A DNA stretch of 7,733 nt from an uncultured Schwartzia sp. (GTDB taxonomy: Bacteria; Bacillota; Negativicutes; Selenomonadales; Selenomonadaceae), in NCBI GenBank assembly GCA_905373705.1, contig CAJPUA010000039.1:1-7733 (forward strand). The letters are read 5' to 3'. Of the stretch, positions 1 through 5,019 are shown one piece after another (position 1 is the first letter of the stretch; the number at the start of each line of letters is the position of its first letter). The notes beneath the pieces were generated by a model that saw nothing but the letters and a program-made list of their open reading frames with translations, had not been told where the DNA came from and did not search any database. The translations under genes and the position numbers were made by a program.

Positions 1-1
1 G

Positions 2-859
2 CGCGCTTTTTCGCCCGACACGCGGGGAGATTCCTTCGCATCTTCACCGCCCGGCGCGCCGGAAGGAACCGCCGCGCTCTTTCCCGCTCCCTCCGACGCG
101 CCGATTGACATTGAGGTTAAAAATCTCGTGCGAAAATTCGGCGATTTCACCGCTGTGGCAAACACCTCCTTCACCGTGCGGCGCGGCGAGGTTTTCGGCC
201 TTTTAGGGCCCAACGGCGCGGGCAAGACGACAACCTTCCGTATGCTCTGCGGCCTTCTCCCCGCCACCAGCGGCGAGCTCAGCGTCGCCGGGGTCAATCT
301 TCGCACCGCCCGGATTCAGGCGCGCGCGAACGTGGGCTACGTCGCCCAGAAATTTTCCCTCTACGGCAATCTCTCCGTCACGGAGAACCTGCGCTTTTTC
401 GGCGGCGCTTACGGACTTAAAGGCGCGGCCTTAGAGCGGCGTTTATCCGCCGTCCTCGACGAATTTGAGCTGCGCGGCTGGGAAAATACCCGCGCCGAAA
501 ATCTTCCCGGCGGTTACAAACAGCGCCTTTCGATGGCGGCGGCGCTCCTTCACCAGCCCCAGATCCTTTTCCTCGACGAGCCGACGAGCGGGATCGACCC
601 TCTGGCGCGCCGCCGGTTCTGGCGGCAGATTACCGACCTTTCCGCCCGCGGCACCACCATTATCATCACCACGCATTTCATGGAAGAAGCCGAATACTGC
701 GACCGGATCATCATTCAGGATCAGGGACGGCTCCTCGCCCTCGGCAGTCCCGAGGAAATACGTCGGCGCCTGGGAAAGGAAGCGGCCACCATGAACGACA
801 TTTTCCTCGCCATCGTTGAGGAAAGCCGCGGCGCGCCCCAGGCTCCGCCTTCCTCCTGA
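2..859 (+). CDS. ybhF: ABC exporter ATP-binding protein, C-terminal ATPase domain (YbhF-like), 5' partial
   Basis: This cytoplasmic subunit hydrolyses ATP to drive an ABC-2 type exporter. The frame is open to the first base, so the gene starts upstream. A GTG at 128 is not the start, because the ABC fold already begins before it with IDIEVKNLVRKFGDF. An Ala/Pro/Ser-rich stretch before that looks like the linker between two ATPase domains; E. coli YbhF is a tandem-ATPase protein of about 578 residues. Counting from base 2, the visible motifs are Walker A GPNGAGKTT (about residues 69-77, bases 206-232), a Q-loop Gln in YVAQKFSLYGN, a degenerate signature LPGGYKQRL, Walker B ILFLDEPT, D-loop SGIDPLA and the H-loop His in TTHFMEEAEYCD. 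The signature departs from LSGGQ, as I recall for the same domain of E. coli YbhF (LPLGFKQR). The two permease genes follow directly. In E. coli this system has been linked to drug and Na+/Li+ export; the substrate here is unknown. Family assignment is firm; the orthologue name is by resemblance. Confidence 0.92.
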   Translation, partial: RAFSPDTRGDSFASSPPGAPEGTAALFPAPSDAPIDIEVKNLVRKFGDFTAVANTSFTVRRGEVFGLLGPNGAGKTTTFRMLCGLLPATSGELSVAGVNLRTARIQARANVGYVAQKFSLYGNLSVTENLRFFGGAYGLKGAALERRLSAVLDEFELRGWENTRAENLPGGYKQRLSMAAALLHQPQILFLDEPTSGIDPLARRRFWRQITDLSARGTTIIITTHFMEEAEYCDRIIIQDQGRLLALGSPEEIRRRLGKEAATMNDIFLAIVEESRGAPQAPPSS

Positions 860-945
860 CCGGCTCCGCCCGCCGTCGGCGAACAGATTCCCACGCTTTA
901 TCACTTCGGGGCCGATCTTCCTCCCGCAGCCATTCTTTTCCTCCG

Positions 946-952
946 AAAGGAG
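946..952 (+). promoter_or_regulatory. Ribosome binding site for the first permease gene
   Basis: AAAGGAG lies 8 bases before the ATG at 961 and fixes that start. The 101 bases between the ATPase stop and this ATG (860-960) show no convincing promoter, terminator or small gene. The permease is therefore probably translated from the same operon transcript. Confidence 0.75.
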
Positions 953-960
953 CCCTCGAC

Positions 961-2088
961 ATGCTTTTCCCCGACTTTTCCCGCCGCCTGCGCGCCCTCG
1001 TTCATAAAGAGTTTTTACAGCTCGGGCGCGACCGCAGCAGCCTCCTGCTCGGCGTCGTCCTGCCGCTGCTCCTCATTCTCCTCATCGGCTACGGGATCTC
1101 CCTCGATGTAAAGAACGTCCCCACCGCCGTCGTCCTTGAGGACGCTTCGCCGACCGCGCGGGACGCGGTCAGCTTTCTGGACGGCTCTCCTTACTTTTCG
1201 CCGCGTTACGTCACCTCGATGAAAGAGGCCGAGCGTCTTTTGAAAAGCCGCGACGTGGACGTCATTTTGCGGCTGCCGCCCGACTTTTCCCGCCGGCTCG
1301 CCCAGGGGAACGCGAAAGCGCAGGCTGTCCTCTACGGCGTCAATACCACTACCGCCATGTCGGCGCAAGCCTACCTTGAAGCGGGCTTTGCCGCGCTGGC
1401 GGCGCAGGAGAGCGCCGTTTTGACACAAGAGCCGGCAGGGCAGGCCGCCGTGGAAAGCCGGCTTTGGTTCAACGACGCCAATACCAGCTCATGGTTCTTC
1501 ATCCCCGGCCTCATCATGCTCATCATGACCATCGTCGGCGTTTTTCTTACTGCCGTCGTCATGGCGCGCGAATGGGAGCGCGGCACCTTTGAATCCCTCT
1601 TCGTCACGCCCGTGCGGGCGGCGGAGCTTATCCTGGCGAAAATGATCCCCTACTTCTGCGTCGCCATGGCCGGCATGGGACTTTGCCTCATTGCCGGGCG
1701 CTTCCTCTACGAGCTCCCCATGCGCGGCTCGCTGCTCCTCATTCTCGGCGTTTCCATGCTCTACCTCGTCGTCGCCCTCGGCATCGGCCTCACCATCTCC
1801 GCCGTAACGAAAAACCAGTTTGTCGCCTGCCAGGTCGCCCTCCTCGTCAGCTTCATGCCCTCCCTCATGCTCTCCGGTTTCATGTTCGACCCCCATTCCC
1901 AGCCCGTCGTCATCCGCGCCATCAGCCGCCTCTTTCCCACGACTTACTACTTAGAGCTTCTAAAATCTCTCTTTCTCGCCGGGAACAACTGGCCCCTCCT
2001 CATCAAAAACAGCCTGCTGCTTACAATCTACGCCGTCTTTTTCCTCGCCCTCGCGGGAAAAATTACCCGAAAGAAGGTGGCAGAATGA
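961..2088 (+). CDS. ybhS: ABC-2 type exporter permease (YbhS-like)
   Basis: This 375-residue inner-membrane protein is one half of the exporter's membrane channel; E. coli YbhS has about the same length. A basic N-terminus (RRLRALVHKEFLQLGRDRSS) precedes the first membrane segment at about residues 28-46 (LLLGVVLPLLLILLIGYGI). A large extracytoplasmic domain of roughly 130 residues follows, then about five hydrophobic segments between residues 178 and 365. Family hallmarks are the RLWFN motif before the second segment, VVMAREWERGTFESLFVTPV in the cytoplasmic loop, and KNQFVACQVALL followed by a MLSGFMF motif. This is the ABC2_membrane_3 arrangement: one segment, an extracellular domain, then five segments. 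The start is set by a good ribosome site 8 bases upstream. The stop overlaps the next ATG by four bases, implying translational coupling to its partner permease. The transported substrate cannot be read from the sequence. Confidence 0.92.
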   Translation: MLFPDFSRRLRALVHKEFLQLGRDRSSLLLGVVLPLLLILLIGYGISLDVKNVPTAVVLEDASPTARDAVSFLDGSPYFSPRYVTSMKEAERLLKSRDVDVILRLPPDFSRRLAQGNAKAQAVLYGVNTTTAMSAQAYLEAGFAALAAQESAVLTQEPAGQAAVESRLWFNDANTSSWFFIPGLIMLIMTIVGVFLTAVVMAREWERGTFESLFVTPVRAAELILAKMIPYFCVAMAGMGLCLIAGRFLYELPMRGSLLLILGVSMLYLVVALGIGLTISAVTKNQFVACQVALLVSFMPSLMLSGFMFDPHSQPVVIRAISRLFPTTYYLELLKSLFLAGNNWPLLIKNSLLLTIYAVFFLALAGKITRKKVAE

Positions 2089-3194
2089 GCTGGCTCGCCC
2101 TTTTCTGGCAGCACATAAAAACCATTTCCCTGAAGGAGCTGCTCGTTACCTTTAACGATCCCGTTGATCGCCGTATGCTCATGATCCCCGTCTTTATTCA
2201 GGGCTTTCTCTTCGGGTACAGCGCCACCTTTAATCTCGACAGTGCCCCCTACGCCCTGCTCGATCTGAGCCACAGCGCCCCATCCACCGAACTCATCGCC
2301 CATTTTGATGCTTCCTCCGCCTTAGAGCGCGCCCGGCTGCTGCAAAACCAATCGGAAATCGCCGACGCCATCGACAGCGGCGACGCTATGCTCGTCATCG
2401 TCTTTCCCGCCGACTTCGCGGAGAAACTGGCGCGAGGCGAGACAAGTCCCCTCCAGCTCATCGCCGACGGGCGCAACACCATGACCGCGGGCCTCGCCAC
2501 CGGCTACGTCAGCCGGATCGTCGCCGCCTGGAACGCCGCCCGCGCCGCGCCCCCGGTTGAGCTTTTGACCCGCACCTGGTACAATCCCAACCAGGAAACC
2601 CGCTGGAACTTTCTCCCCGGGCTCATCGGCATGATCAGCTTCACCCAGGTCGTCATGCTGGCGGGGCTCTCCGTCGCCCGCGAGCGCGAGCTGGGCACCT
2701 TCGACCAGCTCCTCGTCACGCCTCTCTCTCCCACCGAAATTCTCATCGGCAAGGCGCTTCCCCCGACGCTCATCGGTATTTTCCAAAGCACCGCCCTCTT
2801 TCTCATCGCCCGCTTCTGGTTCGGCGTCCCCTTCGCCGGCTCTCTGCCGCTTTTTTACCTGACGCTCCTCATCTTCACCGTAAGCTCCACCGGGATCGGT
2901 CTCATCATCTCCTCCGTCGCCGACAACATGCAGCAGGTTCTCGTCTACGTCTTTGTCCTGCTTCTGCCGCTGGCGCTTCTTTCCGGTATCGTTACCCCCA
3001 TTCACAACATGCCCGAGCCGCTCCAGTACCTCACCTACGCCGACCCCATGCGCTTCGCTATCGAAGCCATCCGCCGCATCTACCTTGAAGGCGCGGGCTT
3101 TTCTGAAATCGCCCCGAACTTCCTCCCCATGCTCCTCGTCGCCGCCGTCACCCTCCCCCTCGCCGGATGGCTCTTCCGGCACAAAACCACCTGA
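2085..3194 (+). CDS. ybhR: ABC-2 type exporter permease (YbhR-like)
   Basis: This 369-residue inner-membrane protein is paralogous to the preceding permease and is its expected heterodimer partner; E. coli YbhR has about 368 residues. The ATG at 2085 overlaps the previous stop (ATGA), with AAGAAGG at 2071-2077 as ribosome site. The frame is open upstream to 1683, but that part is an off-frame shadow of the first permease, rich in Arg, His and Pro. Visible features are an N-terminal KELLVTFNDPVDRRMLMIPV segment entering the first helix, an extracytoplasmic domain with LLIVFPADF-like (here MLVIVFPADFAEKL) and LQLIADGRN motifs, and RTWYNPN. After these come VAREREL GTFDQLLVTPLS, and a C-terminal LLSGIVTPIHNMPEPLQ motif between the last helices. 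All are characteristic of the YbhR family. About five membrane segments follow the periplasmic domain. The protein works with the ATPase encoded upstream; the substrate is not deducible. Confidence 0.92.
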   Translation: MSWLALFWQHIKTISLKELLVTFNDPVDRRMLMIPVFIQGFLFGYSATFNLDSAPYALLDLSHSAPSTELIAHFDASSALERARLLQNQSEIADAIDSGDAMLVIVFPADFAEKLARGETSPLQLIADGRNTMTAGLATGYVSRIVAAWNAARAAPPVELLTRTWYNPNQETRWNFLPGLIGMISFTQVVMLAGLSVARERELGTFDQLLVTPLSPTEILIGKALPPTLIGIFQSTALFLIARFWFGVPFAGSLPLFYLTLLIFTVSSTGIGLIISSVADNMQQVLVYVFVLLLPLALLSGIVTPIHNMPEPLQYLTYADPMRFAIEAIRRIYLEGAGFSEIAPNFLPMLLVAAVTLPLAGWLFRHKTT

Positions 3195-3226
3195 TTTCTA
3201 ACCTGAAGGGATGAGAAACAAAGAGA

Positions 3227-3886
3227 ATGGAACTATTTTCAGAGAATATGCGTACGCCGGCAAAAATCGAACTGCCGCACTTTTCTGTTGGCACGGCTTA
3301 CGGCGGCTCTCAGGACTGGTGCGAGAGCCGCTGGATGAAGCTGGGCGGCTGCGCCGCCGTCACCGCTTGCGACAGCGCTATCTATTTTACCCTTTTCAAA
3401 GGTCGTCAGGGGCTGTACCCCTACCCCGCCGAAAAGATTTCCCGCCGGGAATATGTCAGCTTCACCGACGTCATGAAGCCCTATCTCCGGCCCCGCTGGG
3501 GCGGAATCGATCGGCTGGAAACGTACATCGAAGGCTTCGGGCGTTTCCTCTCTGACCGCGGCGAGACCGGCATAGAGATGCGCCCGTGGCCGGGGGAAAG
3601 CAGCCTGCCGGAAACAAAAGCGGCCGTCAAAAAACAGATCGACAGCGGCTGGCTCATCCCCTGCCTCACCCTCAGGCACAGCCACCCTGCCATGCGGGAC
3701 TACGACTGGCACTGGTATATCCTCAACGGCTATGAGGAGCAAGGCGAAACGCTCCTCGTCAAGGCCGTCACCTTCGGCGCGTGGCGCTGGCTGGATTTCG
3801 CGGTGCTGTGGAATACAGGCCACGATCAAAAAGGCGGGCTGATCCTGTACGATCTGCCCAGAGACGGAAACACCCATAGACAATAA
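3227..3886 (+). CDS. Uncharacterised protein with C39/papain-like cysteine peptidase pattern
   Basis: This 219-residue protein has no signal peptide or membrane segment, so it is probably cytoplasmic. I do not recognise a named family, although similar hypothetical proteins seem familiar from Clostridia and Negativicutes. The pattern Q29-D-W...W36...GGC42AAVTACD resembles the N-terminal catalytic block of C39-type peptidases: an oxyanion-hole Gln, then a nucleophilic Cys after Gly-Gly. WHWYILNGYE supplies a plausible catalytic His162 at the head of a beta-strand. The usual third residue (Asp or Asn in an NDP or NSWG-like motif) is not evident. The corresponding stretch reads KAVTFGAWRWLD, so activity is uncertain and the protein may be a non-catalytic relative. 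The start is ambiguous. ATG 3227 has no well-spaced ribosome site (GAAGGG at 3205-3210 is 16 bases away). ATG 3248 (Met8) leaves the conserved-looking part intact. It lies 32 bp after the permease gene on the same strand, possibly co-transcribed. A functional link to the exporter is unproven. Confidence 0.8.
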   Translation: MELFSENMRTPAKIELPHFSVGTAYGGSQDWCESRWMKLGGCAAVTACDSAIYFTLFKGRQGLYPYPAEKISRREYVSFTDVMKPYLRPRWGGIDRLETYIEGFGRFLSDRGETGIEMRPWPGESSLPETKAAVKKQIDSGWLIPCLTLRHSHPAMRDYDWHWYILNGYEEQGETLLVKAVTFGAWRWLDFAVLWNTGHDQKGGLILYDLPRDGNTHRQ

Positions 3887-4028
3887 AGATCAAGGAAAAG
3901 CATTGATTTTGAAACGTGGATTTGGTACGCAGCAGATAGGGATAAGGGGAGGCGCACCAGATCTGGTGCTAGAAATCGTATACCGCAGACAGGAGGCGCC
4001 CTTCAAAGGCTTTGGTATATTTATTCCA
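3887..4028. other. Intergenic region, candidate repeat element
   Basis: This spacer separates the peptidase-like gene from the toxin-antitoxin promoter. It contains a perfect 16-bp palindrome (3954-3969) and two copies of GGAGGCGC (3948-3955 and 3992-3999). Both strands carry short open frames across it (3903-4151 and 3890-4129). Neither has a ribosome site nor a recognisable protein, and the upper-strand one overlaps the toxin gene. No T-run follows the palindrome on either strand, so it is not an obvious terminator. The structure would fit a small dispersed intergenic repeat, but that is only a guess without genome-wide comparison. Confidence 0.4.
3954..3969. repeat. Perfect 16-bp palindrome
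   Basis: GCACCAGATCTGGTGC is fully self-complementary, 8 bp per arm with no spacer. With no loop it is better suited to binding a dimeric protein as DNA than to forming an RNA hairpin. Copies of GGAGGCGC lie on each side of it. Confidence 0.75.
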
Positions 4029-4057
4029 TTGACGCCCCTATTGAATAGTAGTACAAT
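4029..4057 (+). promoter_or_regulatory. Sigma70-type promoter of the toxin-antitoxin operon
   Basis: TTGACG (4029-4034) and TACAAT (4052-4057) are separated by exactly 17 bases. Each differs from the consensus at one position. Transcription would start near 4064, giving a leader of about 32 bases before the toxin ATG at 4096. This is the best promoter in the 209-bp gap upstream of the pair. Confidence 0.75.
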
Positions 4058-4075
4058 ACTCTCAAAAGGGGGCGT
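4032..4075. repeat. Inverted repeats around the toxin-antitoxin promoter, candidate operator
   Basis: ACGCCCC (4032-4038, overlapping the -35 box) is the exact reverse complement of GGGGCGT (4069-4075, just after the expected start of transcription). Between them AGTAGTACAATACT (4047-4060) has AGTA/TACT half-sites and covers the -10 box. Both are positioned as operators for autorepression by the HTH antitoxin encoded downstream, as is usual for HigBA-type systems. The symmetry is seen directly; binding is inferred. Confidence 0.4.
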
Positions 4076-4079
4076 TTCC

Positions 4080-4092
4080 ACTGGAGACCAGT
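4080..4092 (+). promoter_or_regulatory. Toxin ribosome binding site inside a small hairpin
   Basis: The Shine-Dalgarno core GGAG (4083-4086) lies 9 bases before the ATG at 4096 and supports that start. It sits within ACTGG-AGA-CCAGT, a perfect 5-bp inverted repeat with a 3-base loop. Half of the core would be base-paired in the RNA. This could lower toxin translation relative to the antitoxin, whose site is open and near consensus. Confidence 0.45.
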
Positions 4093-4095
4093 CGT

Positions 4096-4437
4096 ATGTT
4101 TGTTTACGGAACTGCATTTTCCCGTGCATGGAAAGAGCTCGGCTTCAGTGATGATGATCTACGCCGCTTGGAAAACAGTTTGCTTCAAAACCCCAAGCTT
4201 GGCGATGTAATCCGCGGAACAGGGCGCATGAGGAAAATGCGCTTTGCCTTTCCTTATCGTGGGAAACGAGGTAGCGTCCGCGTCTGCTATGTAGACTTTG
4301 AAAAATACGCCATTCTTTATCTGTTGGCGATCTTTGCGAAAAACGAGCAAGATAATCTAAGTACTGCGGAATGTAATTCCCTGAAAAAACAGATTGACCT
4401 TTTGGAAGAAACCTTGCAAAGGAGGCACCTAAAATGA
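4096..4437 (+). CDS. RelE/HigB-family toxin of a type II toxin-antitoxin system
   Basis: This small cytoplasmic protein of 113 residues is probably an mRNA-cleaving ribosome-dependent RNase, by family resemblance to RelE (PF06296-like HigB/YgjN group). The signature stretches are FSDDDLRRLENSLLQNPKLGD (two helices, residues 17-37), then VIRGTGRMRKMRFAF with basic residues Arg44, Arg46, Lys47 and Arg49. After these come the beta-strand pair VRVCYVDF and YAILYLLAIFAKNEQDNLS (about 62-89), and a C-terminal helix. The GD(V)I.GTG..RK.RFA and FAKNE..(D)LS motifs are diagnostic for this group. The gene comes first in the operon, as in higBA, and its stop overlaps the antitoxin start (ATGA). It has its own promoter at 4029-4057. 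Base composition is visibly more AT-rich than the flanking genes, consistent with a mobile module. Which nearby gene might have moved with it is unclear. Family assignment is strong; the exact RNase target is unknown. Confidence 0.9.
   Translation: MFVYGTAFSRAWKELGFSDDDLRRLENSLLQNPKLGDVIRGTGRMRKMRFAFPYRGKRGSVRVCYVDFEKYAILYLLAIFAKNEQDNLSTAECNSLKKQIDLLEETLQRRHLK
4418..4425 (+). promoter_or_regulatory. Strong ribosome binding site of the antitoxin gene
   Basis: AAAGGAGG is essentially the full anti-16S complement, 8 bases before the ATG at 4434, and lies within the 3' end of the toxin gene. It is much stronger than the toxin's own site. That would favour antitoxin excess from the shared transcript. 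Confidence 0.8.
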
Positions 4438-4739
4438 GCAAAGCTTTTGAAATCTTGTCTGGCGCGTTGGATGAAGCTATTCACGATGCACAAAACGAAA
4501 AACCTGTTTTGAAGCGGCGCAAGGTGTCTATTGCCATCCCGCCTATCGACGACTATTCCGCTGACGAAATAAAAAAAATACGTTGGAGCGTCGGCGTTCC
4601 GCAGAGCCTGTTTGCAAAGTATTTTGGTGTTTCGACAAAAACCGTGGAGGCATGGGAAGCAGGGAGGAACAAGCCTTCTGGACCGTCCAGCCGTCTTTTA
4701 GGATTGATAAAAGCTAAAAAACTAGCTTTGACGGAATAG
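4434..4739 (+). CDS. HigA/Xre-family antitoxin with HTH domain
   Basis: This 101-residue DNA-binding protein is the expected partner that neutralises the toxin encoded immediately upstream and represses the operon. The N-terminal part (residues 1-40, including a basic KPVLKRRKV patch) would hold the toxin-contact region. Residues about 42-95 form an Xre-type helix-turn-helix: SADEIKKIRWSVGVPQSLFA, then KYFGVSTKTVEAWEAGRNKP with the recognition helix around STKTVEAWE. The segment after it (SGPSSRLLGLI) is typical of HigA/NadS-like antitoxins. The start overlaps the toxin stop by four bases, indicating translational coupling, and has a near-perfect ribosome site. A strong terminator follows 43 bases after the stop. 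A 7-bp inverted repeat (AAAGCTA at 4710-4716 with TAGCTTT at 4723-4729) lies within the last codons, without an evident role. Confidence 0.9.
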   Translation: MSKAFEILSGALDEAIHDAQNEKPVLKRRKVSIAIPPIDDYSADEIKKIRWSVGVPQSLFAKYFGVSTKTVEAWEAGRNKPSGPSSRLLGLIKAKKLALTE

Positions 4740-4782
4740 TATTATTTCTTTTAACAAAGTAGCAGAAACTAGCCGAACGTAT

Positions 4783-4817
4783 AAATCGCTGTACAGGCCT
4801 TTGTACAGCGATTTTTT
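4783..4817 (+). terminator. Intrinsic terminator after the toxin-antitoxin operon
   Basis: A perfect 13-bp stem pairs AAATCGCTGTACA (4783-4795) with TGTACAGCGATTT (4802-4814) around a 6-base loop. It runs into six consecutive T (4812-4817) and then an AT-rich tail. This is a textbook rho-independent terminator that isolates the toxin-antitoxin operon from the downstream exoprotein gene. In the reverse direction the T-run is only three bases, so it probably acts mainly on the + strand. Confidence 0.92.
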
Positions 4818-4819
4818 AT

Positions 4820-4888
4820 ATAGCAAACGCTCGACGCGATTCGGGGGACAGCGCGGCCTCAATCGTTTTCCGGCTGCATAGCAAACGC
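4820..4888. repeat. Pair of 11-bp direct repeats downstream of the terminator
   Basis: ATAGCAAACGC occurs at 4820-4830 and again at 4878-4888, 58 bases apart start to start. The first copy abuts the terminator. The sequence between the copies is GC-rich and encodes nothing recognisable. The pair could be chance, a regulator-binding repeat or a scar of an excision event. Confidence 0.4.
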
Positions 4889-4937
4889 CCGGTATAATGT
4901 ATAAGAAGAAGCCTCATCATGGCGGGATTTGCCGTCC

Positions 4938-4966
4938 TTGCAATGAATGTATTCTTATACTACAAT
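4938..4966 (+). promoter_or_regulatory. Sigma70-type promoter of the TpsA exoprotein gene
   Basis: TTGCAA (4938-4943) and TACAAT (4961-4966) have exactly 17 bases between them. The expected start near 4973 gives a leader of about 47 bases before the ATG at 5020. The region is strikingly AT-rich compared with the coding DNA. A weak dyad (GAAA...TTTC, 4973-4989) lies at the beginning of the leader. A TATAAT at 4893-4898 has no matching -35 box and is less likely. Confidence 0.65.
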
Positions 4967-5019
4967 ATTAAGGAAATATTAATAATTTCATAAAAATCAT
5001 AGCGAAGCGGGGGAAAAGC

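Noticed and set aside
443..904. Minus-strand frame opposite the ATPase domain
   Set aside because: It is antisense to a clear ABC ATPase with all motifs intact; the translation is Arg/Gly-rich with no domain.
857..960. Readthrough of the ATPase stop, or a small gene in the 101-bp gap before the first permease
   Set aside because: The frame stays open after the TGA, but the added sequence is unlike the family. The ATPase already ends at the usual place after its H-loop and C-terminal helix. No ribosome-site-associated small ORF fits in the gap.
1683..2084. Long upstream extension of the second permease frame
   Set aside because: It overlaps the first permease gene and translates to Arg/His/Pro-rich sequence. 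The ATGA overlap at 2085 with AAGAAGG upstream gives a permease of the expected family length.
3903..4151. 82-codon + frame (and a 79-codon minus frame, 3890-4129) before the toxin gene
   Set aside because: There is no ribosome site and no recognisable protein, and the frames run through the palindrome and the toxin promoter. The + frame overlaps the toxin start out of frame.
4710..4729. AAAGCTA...TAGCTTT hairpin at the end of the antitoxin gene as a terminator
   Set aside because: No T-run follows it, the stem is AT-rich, and a far stronger terminator lies at 4783-4817.
4893..4898. Perfect TATAAT as the main -10 box of the exoprotein gene
   Set aside because: No acceptable -35 hexamer lies 16-18 bases upstream and there is no TG extension. 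TTGCAA-17-TACAAT at 4938-4966 is better spaced and closer to the start codon.
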